From positions 425,759-485,678 of the forward strand of contig NZ_BBUY01000004.1 in NCBI RefSeq assembly GCF_001590865.1: a DNA stretch of 59,920 nucleotides. Direction: 5' to 3'. Positions within the stretch are counted from its first letter, which is position 1. The number at the start of each line of letters is the position of its first letter. Source of the stretch: Streptomyces sp. NBRC 110611 (GTDB lineage: Bacteria; Actinomycetota; Actinomycetes; Streptomycetales; Streptomycetaceae). Below are positions 43,005 to 51,995 of this stretch, piece after piece. The notes below the pieces were generated by a model, which worked only from the letters and a program-made list of their open reading frames with translations, made no database searches and was not told the DNA's origin. A program made the translations under genes and the position numbers.

Positions 43005-44618
43005 GTGCTGCTGGCCGATCTCGCACACGTCTCGGGCGCGGTCGCCGCGACGTCGGCGCGTTCGCGGAAGATCGCGCTGCTGGCCGGCCTGTTCCGGGCC
43101 GCCGCGCCCGAGGACGCCCCCGTGGTCATCCCGTACCTGGCCGGGCGGCTGCCCCAGGGGCGGATCGGGGTCGGCTGGAGCGTGCTGCGCGAGCCGGTGC
43201 CGGCCGCCGGCCGCGCCACCCTGACCGTGGCCGATGTGGATGCCGCGCTGACCGGCCTGGCGCAGGTCTCGGGGCCCGGGGCGCAGGCGGAGCGGCGCCG
43301 GCGGGTGCGGGAGCTGCTGGCCGCGGCGACCGGGGAGGAGCAGCGGTTCCTGGCCGGACTGCTCACCGGGGAGGTGCGGCAGGGCGCGCTGGACGCCCTC
43401 GCCGCCGAAGGGCTCGCCGCGGCGGCCGGGGTGCCCGCCGCGGACCTCCGGCGGGCGGTGATGCTGGCGGGGTCGCTCCAGGACGTGGCACGGGCGCTGC
43501 TCGCCGACGGCCCGCCGGCGCTCGCGGAGTTCCGGCTGACCGTCGGACGGCCCGTCGGGCCGATGCTGGCGCACACCGCCGCCTCGGTGGCCGAGGCCAT
43601 CGACAAGCTCGGCGCGTGCGCGGTGGAGGAGAAGCTCGACGGTATCCGCATACAGGTGCACCGGGACGGCGCGGACGTACGGATCCACACCCGGACGCTG
43701 GACGAGGTCGCCGGCCGGCTCCCCGAGGTGACCGCCCTCGCCCGGGATCTGCCGGCGGCCCGTTTCATCCTGGACGGTGAGGTGATCGCCCTGGACGACG
43801 CGGGCCGGCCGGTGCCGTTCCAGCGGGTCGCGGGCCGCTTCGGTTCACGGGTCGACGTCTCCGCCGCACGGGCCGCGCTGCCGCTGTCCCCGGTCTTCTT
43901 CGACGTGCTCCACGTCGACGGCCGCGAGCTGCTGGAACTGCCCGTCGCGCAGCGGCACCCGGAGCTGGCGCGGCTGGTCCCGGAGCATCTGCGGGTACGC
44001 CGCTGTGTGGTCGAGGACCCGGCGGACGCCGGTGCCCGCGCGGCCGCCGAGGAGTTCTGGCACCGGACCCTGCGCCGGGGCCACGAGGGCGTGGTGGTCA
44101 AGGCGCTGGACGCCCCGTACAGCGCGGGCCGCCGGGGCGCCGCATGGCTGAAGGTGAAGCCGGTGCACACGCTCGACCTGGTGGTGCTCGCGGCGGAGTG
44201 GGGGCACGGCCGGCGCACCGGGAAGCTGTCCAACCTCCACCTGGGCGCGCGCGGGCCGGACGGCGGATTCGTCATGCTGGGCAAGACGTTCAAGGGGCTC
44301 ACCGACGCCACCCTCGGCTGGCAGACCGCGCGGCTCCAGCAGCTCGCGGTGGTGGACGACGGCCATGTGGTGACGGTGCGTCCGGAACTCGTCGTGGAGA
44401 TCGCCTACGACGGACTACAGGCCTCGACGCGCTACCCGGCGGGGGTGACCCTGCGCTTCGCCCGCGTGGTGCGCTACCGGGAGGACAAGACGGCGGCGGA
44501 GGCGGATTCGGTGGAGACGGTGCTCGCCGCGCGCGGGGAAGCGGCCGGGCGGCCGGGCGGGGACGAGGCAGGGCGGATGGGCGGGGACGAGGCAGGGCGG
44601 ATGGGCGGGGGCGAATAG
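43005..44618 (+). CDS. ligB: ATP-dependent DNA ligase
   Basis: A 537-residue ligase. The N-terminal DNA-binding helical domain is followed by nucleotidyltransferase motif I CAVEEKLDGIRI (adenylated Lys210), motif III-like FILDGEVIALDD, motif IIIa FFDVLHVDG, motif IV GHEGVVVK, motif V WLKVKPVHTLD; the OB-fold follows. The GTG start matches LigB-type N-termini (LLADLAHVS, VAATSARSRK). Near the C-terminus GGDEAGRM occurs twice by tandem duplication. A NUDIX gene begins 3 bases past the stop, so the two are one operon, which may act in repair. Confidence 0.92.
   Translation: MLLADLAHVSGAVAATSARSRKIALLAGLFRAAAPEDAPVVIPYLAGRLPQGRIGVGWSVLREPVPAAGRATLTVADVDAALTGLAQVSGPGAQAERRRRVRELLAAATGEEQRFLAGLLTGEVRQGALDALAAEGLAAAAGVPAADLRRAVMLAGSLQDVARALLADGPPALAEFRLTVGRPVGPMLAHTAASVAEAIDKLGACAVEEKLDGIRIQVHRDGADVRIHTRTLDEVAGRLPEVTALARDLPAARFILDGEVIALDDAGRPVPFQRVAGRFGSRVDVSAARAALPLSPVFFDVLHVDGRELLELPVAQRHPELARLVPEHLRVRRCVVEDPADAGARAAAEEFWHRTLRRGHEGVVVKALDAPYSAGRRGAAWLKVKPVHTLDLVVLAAEWGHGRRTGKLSNLHLGARGPDGGFVMLGKTFKGLTDATLGWQTARLQQLAVVDDGHVVTVRPELVVEIAYDGLQASTRYPAGVTLRFARVVRYREDKTAAEADSVETVLAARGEAAGRPGGDEAGRMGGDEAGRMGGGE
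44557..44604 (+). repeat. 24-bp in-frame tandem repeat at the ligase 3' end
   Basis: Two copies beginning GCGGGGACGAGGCAGGGCGG add 16 residues of low complexity to the ligase tail; a third partial copy follows. A 21-bp in-frame duplication (ADRLPDE) also ends the next gene (45069-45110). Confidence 0.7.
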
Positions 44619-44621
44619 GCC

Positions 44622-45119
44622 GTGGCGGGCAGGCGCAGTGCCGGGCTGCTGCTGTACCGGCGTGGCGCGGACGGCGTCGAAGTGCTGCTGGCCCACATGG
44701 GCGGGCCGCTGTGGGCCGGGCGGGACACGGCCGCCTGGTCCGTGCCCAAGGGCGAGTACGTACCGCCCGAGGAGGCGTGGGACGCGGCGCTGCGGGAGTT
44801 CGAGGAGGAGCTGGGGATCCCGCCGCCCGAGGGGCCGTACGTACCCCTGGGGGAGGCCCGTCAGCCGAGCCGCAAGGTGGTGACGGTCTGGGCGGTGGAG
44901 AGCGACCTCGATCCGGAGCGGATCGTGCCCGGCGGGTTCGAGATGGAGTGGCCCCGGGGGTCCGGCGAGATCCGCAGCTTCCCCGAGATCGACCGGGTGG
45001 CGTGGTTCTCGCCGGAGGAGGCCGGGGAGCGCCTGGTCCGGGGACAGCGGGTCTTCCTGGAGCGGCTGGCGGACCGGCTCCCGGACGAGGCGGACCGGCT
45101 CCCGGACGAGAAGGACTGA
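44622..45119 (+). CDS. NUDIX hydrolase linked to the DNA ligase
   Basis: A 165-residue NUDIX protein: GEYVPPEEAWDAALREFEEELGIPPP forms the Nudix box (G-x5-E-x7-R-E-x2-E-E-x-G) with SVPKGE before it. The GTG start lies 3 bases past the ligase stop, so it is coupled. Family members hydrolyse nucleoside diphosphate-linked compounds; pairing with a ligase suggests clean-up of damaged nucleotides or a repair role. C-terminal ADRLPDE is duplicated. Confidence 0.9.
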   Translation: MAGRRSAGLLLYRRGADGVEVLLAHMGGPLWAGRDTAAWSVPKGEYVPPEEAWDAALREFEEELGIPPPEGPYVPLGEARQPSRKVVTVWAVESDLDPERIVPGGFEMEWPRGSGEIRSFPEIDRVAWFSPEEAGERLVRGQRVFLERLADRLPDEADRLPDEKD

Positions 45120-45240
45120 ACGCGCCGGCGACGCGGACCGCGGCGGGACGGCGATCACGGTCCGTAACGGATGATGGTCGTCCCGTGGTGACCGGCCGCC
45201 CTCGGTGAGGCTCCCGGCCGTGGCGCTTAGGCTGGACGCC

Positions 45241-45648
45241 ATGAGCTCGGACAAGCGGTCGTTGGCCGTCACTGCGATCGCGGAGGCGGAGGAGTGCGCG
45301 GTACTGCGCGTCAGCGGGGAACTGGACCTCCGCACCGAGCAGGCCTTTCTCGCCGAGGCGCGGTCGGTGGTCTCGGCCGGCCACCGGTTCCTCGTGCTCG
45401 ATCTGACCGCCCTGCGCTTCTGCGATTCCCGGGGGCTGAGCTGTCTGCTCGCCCTGGAGTGGCTGTGCCGCCGGCTGGAGGGCCGCCTGCTGCTGGCGTC
45501 GCTCGGCGTACGGATGCTGCGGCTGCTCGTCGGCACCCAGTCCCTCGGCGTCTTCTCCTGCTTCCCGACGGTCGGCCATGCGCTGGCCGCCGTCCCGGAC
45601 GGCAGCCGCCCGGCGTGGCCGCCCACGGCGGAGGGCACGTCCGTGTGA
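45241..45648 (+). CDS. STAS domain anti-anti-sigma factor
   Basis: A 135-residue STAS protein like SpoIIAA/RsbV. LRVSGELDLRTEQAF and LVLDLTALRFCDSRGLSCLLAL hold the core; the phosphorylatable Ser would be in FCDSRGL near residue 61. It would release a sigma factor by binding an anti-sigma kinase, none of which is next door. The ATG (MSSDKRS) has little leader (TAGGCT 12 bases before), possibly leaderless. Confidence 0.9.
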   Translation: MSSDKRSLAVTAIAEAEECAVLRVSGELDLRTEQAFLAEARSVVSAGHRFLVLDLTALRFCDSRGLSCLLALEWLCRRLEGRLLLASLGVRMLRLLVGTQSLGVFSCFPTVGHALAAVPDGSRPAWPPTAEGTSV

Positions 45649-45690
45649 CGCGACGCGGCGTCCGGCTGACGACTCCGGACCCGCGTCGGG

Positions 45691-46443
45691 TCAGATGGTC
45701 CGGCCGAGGTCCTGGACGAGGGTCGGGGACGGGTGCGGGATCTCGCCGAAGTCCTCGTCGTCGCCGTCCACGACGAGCTGGTTGATCACGTTCTCCAGGG
45801 CGGTCGGCAGGGTCGGCGCGAGTCCGCTGTGCCACTGGACGAGCAGATTGTGCCGGGCCGCGTCCGGCAGCAGGTGCTGGTCGTCGAAGGCCGCCGCGGC
45901 CGGGCGTTCCTCGTCGGGCGCGTGCGCGGCCTGCCGGCGCCAGTACGCCGCGTCGCGGTACTCGCCGTCGCGGCGGTGGGAGAGGTACAGGCAGTACGCG
46001 GCCGTCCGGCTGCCCGCGCCGGCGCCGAAGTGCCACCAGAACCGCGCCGCGTCGCCGCGCCCCGCGATGTGCAGCAGGCAGGCGAAGACCAGGGCGCCCT
46101 CGGGGTCGATGTGGTGGTCGTTGACCAGCCGCTCGAGGCTGGACGCGGCCGCCGCGGCATTGACGACCAGCGCACAGGCCAGCTGGAGTTCATGGGTGGC
46201 CTCGTCCCGGGCGCTGGGGTAGGCGCTGGGCGCGCCCAGGCCGGGGTGGGCCGGCAGTACCGCCGTCCGGGGACCGTCCCCGGCCTTCGCCCCCGGCCGG
46301 CCGGGGATGCCGAGGGCGCCGAGCGCCCCGGCGCCGTCGAGGTCACGGAAGCCGGCCAGCCCGTCGATCCCGGACACCGCGGCGGCGGCGCTCAGCAGTG
46401 TCTCGACGGTCTCCCGGCGGTCGGCCGGACGGTGCTGCGACAT
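45691..46443 (-). CDS. Conserved hypothetical protein following a sigma factor
   Basis: A 250-residue alpha-helical protein (ALVVNAAAAASSLERLVND, FACLLHIAGRGDAARFWWHF, TAAYCLYLSHRRDGEYRDA). It resembles Streptomyces proteins encoded directly downstream of ECF-like sigma factors, possibly a partner or anti-sigma of a new kind. No membrane segment or zinc motif is visible. GGGGGA upstream, and its start is 2 bases from the sigma gene stop, so it is cotranscribed. Confidence 0.7.
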   Translation of the reverse strand: MSQHRPADRRETVETLLSAAAAVSGIDGLAGFRDLDGAGALGALGIPGRPGAKAGDGPRTAVLPAHPGLGAPSAYPSARDEATHELQLACALVVNAAAAASSLERLVNDHHIDPEGALVFACLLHIAGRGDAARFWWHFGAGAGSRTAAYCLYLSHRRDGEYRDAAYWRRQAAHAPDEERPAAAAFDDQHLLPDAARHNLLVQWHSGLAPTLPTALENVINQLVVDGDDEDFGEIPHPSPTLVQDLGRTI

Positions 46444-46445
46444 GG

Positions 46446-47135
46446 TCAGTTCCCCCTGGTGTTGCCCTGATCGCCGGTGTTGCCCTGATCGATGCCGAGC
46501 GCCGCGGCGAGTTTGCGCTTGCCGCGGCTCGCGTAGGAGCGGACGGTGACTTCGTCGACGCCCAGCAGCGCCCCGATCTGCGCGTCGCTGTACCCGATGA
46601 CATGCCGCAGCACGATCACATCGCACTGCCGCTCCGGCAGCCGGGCGATGGCCGAGTACAGCCCCAACTGGCTTTCCAGCATGGCGAACTGCTGCTGGCA
46701 CTCGCGCAGCAGGGCGTGGGTGACGACGGCGAACGCGGCGGTCTCGGTGAGCGCGGTGGGCTTCTGGTGGTCGTAGAGCCACTCGACGACGCTCTCCTTG
46801 AGGACCGACCAGGCGTACGCGTCCACCGACGCCTCACGCAGCGCATGGGACCACAGCCGGCCGAGCCGCTCATAGGCCGCCAGCGTGACGTCGCGGGCCG
46901 CGGCCTCGCTCCCCGTGTGCAGATAGGCGTACGTCAGCCACTTGCGGGCATGGGTCGCCAGGAACGCCTCGAAGGTGAGGGACAGCTGCCGGTCGGACGG
47001 GACCGGCGCGAGAACCGGCGGCGGGCTGGGGCCGCCTCCCGGCGGTAGCGGGGGCAGGGCGAGTGCGGCTAACTCCGCGGTGCGGGCGTGCGCCGGGGCG
47101 CACGCCGGTAGCAGTCGGTCGTGGTCTGCACTCAC
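46446..47135 (-). CDS. ECF-like RNA polymerase sigma factor
   Basis: A 229-residue sigma-70 family protein. Region 2 lies around FEAFLATHARKWLTYAYLHTG and DVTLAAYERLGRLWSHAL; region 4 is RLPERQCDVIVLRHVIGYS plus DAQIGALLGVDEVTVRSYASRG, a clear helix-turn-helix. A Pro-rich N-terminus (PPLPPGGGPSPPPV) precedes. The last residues repeat QGNTGDQGNTRGN, from a 16-base direct repeat. It likely controls its own operon with the helical protein downstream. Confidence 0.82.
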   Translation of the reverse strand: MSADHDRLLPACAPAHARTAELAALALPPLPPGGGPSPPPVLAPVPSDRQLSLTFEAFLATHARKWLTYAYLHTGSEAAARDVTLAAYERLGRLWSHALREASVDAYAWSVLKESVVEWLYDHQKPTALTETAAFAVVTHALLRECQQQFAMLESQLGLYSAIARLPERQCDVIVLRHVIGYSDAQIGALLGVDEVTVRSYASRGKRKLAAALGIDQGNTGDQGNTRGN

Positions 47136-47436
47136 GAGCCGTCCTCGTTCCGTTCGACGTGCACCGCTGGCGGGGCGCCGGGGCGCCGGCAGCAGCGGGA
47201 GGACGGTTTGCCCTCACTATCCAATGAACAGGAAAACGGGGCCGTATGTGGCACGGGGGGCGCAAAAATCTTTCGCTGCGTATTCATATGACTACCCGCG
47301 ATAATGGCATGTGACGAACCGTGACATCTTCCTGGTCCGGTGTCACGCCCCTTGTCGGCCATGCGCCCGGTGCGATCCGGCGTCTACCGGCCAGTGGTCG
47401 AGCGGTCCGGCGCCGGGAGGCGTGTGGTACGCACCA

Positions 47437-47466
47437 GGGGGCGCACGTTACTGGGGATGCGCCCCC
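47437..47466 (+). promoter_or_regulatory. Hairpin in the leader of the methyltransferase gene
   Basis: Perfect 9-base arms GGGGGCGCA and TGCGCCCCC, followed by TTTCT, look like an intrinsic terminator, although no rightward gene precedes it. It may attenuate the methyltransferase gene 107 bases downstream. The gap 47136-47572 otherwise holds no gene. Confidence 0.55.
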
Positions 47467-47506
47467 TTTCTCCTGCCGGGTTACGTCGGAGCGCGGCAGG
47501 CATGCC

Positions 47507-47538
47507 TTACTGGGGGGAGTGGCGCGGCACCAGTAAGC
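47507..47538 (+). promoter_or_regulatory. Second hairpin in the same leader
   Basis: Perfect 8-base arms CTTACTGG and CCAGTAAG with a 16-base loop. GTTACTGGGG in the first hairpin loop and CTTACTGGGG here are similar, hinting at alternative pairing. Confidence 0.5.
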
Positions 47539-47572
47539 GCAGTGCCGTACGTACCGGGGGAGGCGGCGAACG

Positions 47573-48469
47573 ATGCGCGAGGACGGACGCACGCGGGAGG
47601 ACCGGCGCCGGCGCGAGGACCTGCCCACATGCGGGGACGCGCGCATGGGCGGGCCCGTGGTGGACCTACAGCTGGACCGGGCACACTCGTCCCGCATCTA
47701 CGACTACTTCCTGGGCGGCAGGACCAACTTCCTGGCCGACCGGGTGGCGGCCGCCCGCGTGCTGCGCGTCTTCCCCGCCGCACAGACCGCCGCTCGCATC
47801 AACCGCGCGTTCATGCACCGCACCACCCGTGTCCTCGCCGCGGCCGGGCTGCGGCAGTTCCTCGACATCGGCACCGGCCTCCCCACCTCGCCGAACCTCC
47901 ACGACATCGCCCAGGGCGTCGCCCCCGACGCGCGGGTCGTCTACACCGACAACGACCCGATCGTCCTCGCGCATGCCGCCGCCCTCCTGCGCGGCACCCC
48001 CGAGGGCCGTACCGCCTACGTCCAGGCCGACGTCACGGAACCCGACGGCATCCTCACCGCGCCCCAGCTTCTCGGCACCCTCGATCTGAGCCGTCCGGTC
48101 GCCCTCAGCCTGAACGCCCTGATGCACTTCGTCACCGACGACGGCGAGGACCGCGCCCACACGGTCGTCGAGGCCCTCAAGTCCGCTCTGCCCAGCGGCT
48201 CCGCCCTCGTCATGACCCATGCGACGGCGGATTTCGCCCCCGCGGCGATGCGGCAGATCACCAGGATCTACGCCGATGCCGGCACCGTGCTCCAGTTCCG
48301 CCCTCGTGCCACCTTCCTCCGCTTCTTCGATGGCTGGGAACTGCTCGAACCCGGCGTCACCCTGTCCCACCAGTGGCGCCCCGACCGCCCCGAGGGCGCC
48401 ACCCGGGCCACCCACCACGTCATCGACGCGGAGGCCTCCTGCTACGCGGCGGTCGCCCGCAAGCCCTGA
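47573..48469 (+). CDS. SAM-dependent methyltransferase (Streptomyces DUF574 type)
   Basis: A 298-residue protein of the PF04672-type methyltransferases abundant in Streptomyces. Signs: SSRIYDYFLGGRTNFLADR near residue 40, FLDIGTGLPTSPNLHD (AdoMet motif I) near 97, VVYTDNDPIVLAHA near 124, LMHFVTDDGED near 183. The charged N-terminus is variable. Function is not established for most members; some methylate small molecules. Two hairpins lie in its leader. Confidence 0.85.
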   Translation: MREDGRTREDRRRREDLPTCGDARMGGPVVDLQLDRAHSSRIYDYFLGGRTNFLADRVAAARVLRVFPAAQTAARINRAFMHRTTRVLAAAGLRQFLDIGTGLPTSPNLHDIAQGVAPDARVVYTDNDPIVLAHAAALLRGTPEGRTAYVQADVTEPDGILTAPQLLGTLDLSRPVALSLNALMHFVTDDGEDRAHTVVEALKSALPSGSALVMTHATADFAPAAMRQITRIYADAGTVLQFRPRATFLRFFDGWELLEPGVTLSHQWRPDRPEGATRATHHVIDAEASCYAAVARKP

Positions 48470-48492
48470 GCGAGACGCCTCCGGCGGAGAGG

Positions 48493-48942
48493 TCACTCCT
48501 TCCGGTAGCCGTACGCCTCCCCGGCCGCCGCCGCGACCGCGTCCAGATCCGCCCCCGCCGAGGCGGTGACCACCGCGGCCACCGCGCCCTCCACGAACGG
48601 CGCGTCCACCAGCCGTGCACCCTCAGGGAGTTCATCCCCCTCCGCGATCAGGGCCTTCACGGTCAGCACCGCGCTGCCCAGATCGACGAGGACCGCCACT
48701 CCGGCGCCCCGGTCCACGCTCCGCGCCGCCTCGATGATCAGGTCCGCGCTCGTCCCGAGCCCGCCGTCCGGTGTGCCGCCCGCGGCGGCCACCGGTGCCG
48801 TGGCGCCGCCCCCGGCCAGCCCGACGGCGAGGGCCGACACGGAGTCGGCGACCGGTCCGCTGTGCGACACCAGCACCACCCCCACCGGCCCCCGCTCGCC
48901 GCCCGCAGGCCCCTGCTCGCCGCCCGCCGTCTCCGTGCTCAC
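48493..48942 (-). CDS. dhaM: Dihydroxyacetone kinase phosphotransfer subunit DhaM
   Basis: A 149-residue EIIA-like phosphotransfer protein. VLVSHSGPVADS contains His27, the phosphorylated residue, and VLVDLGSAVLTVKALI follows the fold. DhaM accepts phosphate from HPr of the PTS and hands it to DhaL-ADP. It lacks the fused HPr/EI parts of the E. coli DhaM. Starts in the end of dhaL (GTGA overlap), last gene of the operon. Confidence 0.9.
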   Translation of the reverse strand: MSTETAGGEQGPAGGERGPVGVVLVSHSGPVADSVSALAVGLAGGGATAPVAAAGGTPDGGLGTSADLIIEAARSVDRGAGVAVLVDLGSAVLTVKALIAEGDELPEGARLVDAPFVEGAVAAVVTASAGADLDAVAAAAGEAYGYRKE

Positions 48943-49583
48943 CCGGCCACCTCCGCGAGCGCCGCGAACAGCAGCGCCGACGACGTCGCCCCCGGATCCT
49001 GGTGGCCGATGCTGCGCTCGCCCAGATAGCTCGCCCTGCCCTTCCTCGCCTGCATCGGTACGGTCGCCAGCGCGCCCTCCTCGGCCGCCGCGGCCGCCGC
49101 CCCGAAGGACGTCTCCAGCGCCGCCACGGCCGGCACCAGCGCATCGAGCATCGTCTTGTCGCCCGGCGCCGACGCGCCGAGCTGCGCCACCGCGTCCACC
49201 CCGGCGCTCAGGCCCGACCGCAGCTCCGCCGCGGACACCTCCGGCGCTTCGCCCAGCGTCTTCCCGGCCCGTCGCAGCAGCGTCCCGTACAGCGGGCCGG
49301 ACGCGCCGCCCACACTGGAGATCAACTGCCGCCCCGCCGCTACGAGTACGGCACCCGGCGTGGCCGGCGGCTCCGCCTCCAGCACCTTCCGCACGGCCGC
49401 GAAGCCGCGCTGCATGTTCCTGCCGTGGTCGGCGTCCCCGATGGGCGAGTCCAGCTCGGTGAGCCGGTCGGCCTCCCGGTCGATGACGGCGGCGGCCGCC
49501 GCCATCCACCGCACGAAGAACGCGGCATCCAGCACAGCTTCGGGCACGGCCCTGCTCTCCTTCATGTCGTTCACTTCAGCCAT
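48939..49583 (-). CDS. dhaL: Dihydroxyacetone kinase ADP-binding subunit DhaL
   Basis: A 214-residue helical protein. DSPIGDADHGRNMQRGF near residue 45 holds the Asp residues that bind Mg-ADP, and SVGGASGPLYGTLLRRAG near 92, APGDKTMLDAL near 140, follow the DhaL signature. It binds DhaK and DhaM. A start six codons later (MKESRAV) is possible. 47 bases from the dhaK stop. Confidence 0.92.
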   Translation of the reverse strand: MAEVNDMKESRAVPEAVLDAAFFVRWMAAAAAVIDREADRLTELDSPIGDADHGRNMQRGFAAVRKVLEAEPPATPGAVLVAAGRQLISSVGGASGPLYGTLLRRAGKTLGEAPEVSAAELRSGLSAGVDAVAQLGASAPGDKTMLDALVPAVAALETSFGAAAAAAEEGALATVPMQARKGRASYLGERSIGHQDPGATSSALLFAALAEVAG

Positions 49584-49629
49584 TTCCTGTCGTTCGGTCC
49601 GGTGCTTCCTGCTGGTTCGTCCGCCCCGC

Positions 49630-50622
49630 TCACCGTCCCCAGCGAAGCGCCGCCGTCTGCACCGGCGCGTCCCACAGCCGCAGCAGTTCCCCGTCGACCT
49701 GACATAGCGTCACCGAGCAGCCGGCCATGTCCAGTGACGTCACATAGTTCCCGACGAGCGTGCGGGCCACGTCCACGCCGCGCTCATCGAGCACCCGGCG
49801 CACCTCGGCGTTGAACCCGTACAGCTCCAGCAGCGGCGTGGCCCCCATGCCGTTGACCAGCACCAGGACCGGCAGCTGTGGCCGCAGATCCGCCAGAATC
49901 GCGTCCACCGCGAAGTCCGCGATCTCGTGCGAGGTCATCATCGCGCGCCGCTCCCGCCCCGGCTCGCCATGAATCCCCACACCCAACTCCAGCTCACACG
50001 ACGGCAGTTCGAACGTCGGGCCGCCCTTCGCCGGCGTGCTGCAGGCGCTCAGCGCCACCCCGAAGCTACGCGAGGAGCCGACGACCTGCCGGGCCACCGC
50101 CGCCACCCGGTCCAGCGGCATCCCTTCCTCCGCCGCCGCCCCGGCGATCTTCTCCACGAACAGCGTCGCTCCTGTGCCGCGCCGCCCCGCTGTGAACGTC
50201 GAGTCGGTCACCGCCACATCGTCATCGACCAGCACGCTGGCGACCTGCACCCCCTCGTCCTCCGCCAGCTCCACCGCCATCCGGAAATTCAGCACGTCCC
50301 CCGTGTAGTTCTTCACCACGAACAACACGCCGCTGCCGCTGTCCACGGCCGCCGCCGCCCGCACCATCTGATCCGGTACCGGCGAGGTGAACACCTCCCC
50401 GGGGCACGCCGCGTCCAGCATCCCCGGCCCGACGAACCCCCCGTGCAGCGGCTCATGCCCGCTCCCGCCCCCGGACACCAGCGCCACTTTCTCCGCCACC
50501 GGCGCATCCCGCCGCACGATGACCCGGTTCTCGGCATCCACTACCAACTCGGGGTGTGCCGCGGCCATCCCCCGCAACGCATCCCCGACGACCGTCTCGG
50601 CGACGTTGATCAGCATCTTCAC
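49630..50622 (-). CDS. dhaK: Dihydroxyacetone kinase substrate subunit DhaK
   Basis: A 330-residue kinase subunit. SGGGSGHEPLHGGFVG near residue 50 binds the substrate, and GVGIHGEPG near 215 supplies the His that forms the hemiaminal with dihydroxyacetone. VVKNYTGDVLNF is also typical. The GTG start has GGAGG five bases upstream. With DhaL and DhaM it phosphorylates dihydroxyacetone to DHAP using PTS phosphate. First gene of the dhaKLM operon, divergent from the diiron-oxidase operon. Confidence 0.95.
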   Translation of the reverse strand: MKMLINVAETVVGDALRGMAAAHPELVVDAENRVIVRRDAPVAEKVALVSGGGSGHEPLHGGFVGPGMLDAACPGEVFTSPVPDQMVRAAAAVDSGSGVLFVVKNYTGDVLNFRMAVELAEDEGVQVASVLVDDDVAVTDSTFTAGRRGTGATLFVEKIAGAAAEEGMPLDRVAAVARQVVGSSRSFGVALSACSTPAKGGPTFELPSCELELGVGIHGEPGRERRAMMTSHEIADFAVDAILADLRPQLPVLVLVNGMGATPLLELYGFNAEVRRVLDERGVDVARTLVGNYVTSLDMAGCSVTLCQVDGELLRLWDAPVQTAALRWGR

Positions 50623-50921
50623 GGGTACCTCCTGGTGAAACCTGTCGGGGTGGGGCACGGCTGGTGAGATCGTTTCAAGGGCAGTATCCGCGCTCACGCC
50701 ACCAAGGTCACGTGCAACGCCAGGGCGTCGACGTCCGCGCCGGGCGGGGGTTTCCCAAGTTCGGAGCGGGTTCCAGTAAATGGAGAGCAAACCCTGTCTC
50801 GCATGGTGATATTCATCGCCCGCGCTCTGGACTCGCGCAGTGGGTGCCTGGCTAGATTCGGAACCGCCGTCGAAACGATCTTGGGATGGCATCCTCTCCC
50901 ACGGCCCCCTGAGGAGTATGC

Positions 50922-51995
50922 GTGACTAGCAGTCAATTCGCTTCCGTACCAGTCGACTTCGCGTCGGTCCTCGACGCCGACGGTTCCCTGGCCCTCGTGG
51001 AGAGCGTGACGCCGTGGTTGTCCCGGCCCGCCGCCGAGGTGGACCGGGAACTGGTGGACGGAGCGCGGGAGTCGTTACTCAAGGCCGTCACCGCACTCAA
51101 CCGGCGGGCGGCCGAGGGCGACCGCGACGCCTTCTACGCCCAGCAGTCGCTGCTGTCGCGCAGCTACGAGCTGGTGACCCAGCTGCCGCCGGACGCGGTG
51201 ACCGCCGAGGGATCCGTCGTCGTCCACGAAATGACCCGCCTCCTGGAGGAGGCCACCGTCGCGGCCGAGGAGCGGCACGTCGACCCCGGGCTGACGGCCG
51301 CCGCGCCCACCGAGTCCAAGGCCTTTCTGTCCTGGCTGCGCGAGTACGCCAAGGGCCACCGCGCCTACAAGCACCCGTACTACGCGGAGTTCATACGCCA
51401 CCAGGCGACCCGCGACGACCTGCGGAAGTACGTCATCCAGGAGTCCGTCGTGGACGGTCGCTTCGACGATCTGCTCGCCATGATGCAGGTCGGCACGACC
51501 GGGGCCGCGAAGATGGAGATCGCGGGCAACTACTGGGACGAGATGGGCAACGGGAAGCCGGAGGAGGTGCACACCCACCTCTTCGGCAAGATCTACGACG
51601 TCTTCGACATCTCGCCCGAGGACCTGCGCCGTGAGCTCACCGCCGAGGCGCTGCTCTCCGGAAACCTGGCCGTGCTGCTGTGCCGCTACCGGCGCTACTA
51701 CCCGGAGGCGATCGGCTTCCTGGGGATGACCGAGTGGTTCGCCCCCGACCGCTTCGTCCACGTCGTGCACGGCTGGGAGCGGCTCGGACTTCCGGACGTC
51801 GGCATCACCTACCACAAGCTGCACATCACCATCGACTCGCAGCACGCCGCCGGATGGTTCCACAACGTGGTGGTCCCCGCCGCCGATTCGGCCTTCATGC
51901 GAGAGGGCATGGCCCGCGGCGCGCTGTGGCGGCTCAACTCCTCGGCCCGCTATCTCGACGAGCGGCTGGCGCGTACCGGGGCGGCAGCCCGCTGA
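50922..51995 (+). CDS. Heme-oxygenase-like diiron oxidase (HDO)
   Basis: A 357-residue iron-containing redox enzyme. The C-terminal half follows the HDO fold: KHPYYAEFIRHQATRDDL, SVVDGRFDDLLAMM, then KMEIAGNYWDEMGNG with the Glu/His ligands, and ITYHKLHITIDSQHAAGW near residue 295. HDOs (for example UndA, BesC, SznF) do O2-dependent N-oxygenation, fragmentation or desaturation. GAGGAG lies five bases from the GTG. First gene of an eight-gene operon, so it probably tailors the product that the adenylation enzyme activates. Confidence 0.85.
   Translation: MTSSQFASVPVDFASVLDADGSLALVESVTPWLSRPAAEVDRELVDGARESLLKAVTALNRRAAEGDRDAFYAQQSLLSRSYELVTQLPPDAVTAEGSVVVHEMTRLLEEATVAAEERHVDPGLTAAAPTESKAFLSWLREYAKGHRAYKHPYYAEFIRHQATRDDLRKYVIQESVVDGRFDDLLAMMQVGTTGAAKMEIAGNYWDEMGNGKPEEVHTHLFGKIYDVFDISPEDLRRELTAEALLSGNLAVLLCRYRRYYPEAIGFLGMTEWFAPDRFVHVVHGWERLGLPDVGITYHKLHITIDSQHAAGWFHNVVVPAADSAFMREGMARGALWRLNSSARYLDERLARTGAAAR

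Noticed and set aside
50668..50880. 9-base inverted repeat GATCGTTTC / GAAACGATC in the dhaK-HDO gap
   Set aside because: Arms are about 195 bases apart, too far for a dimer operator and likely by chance.
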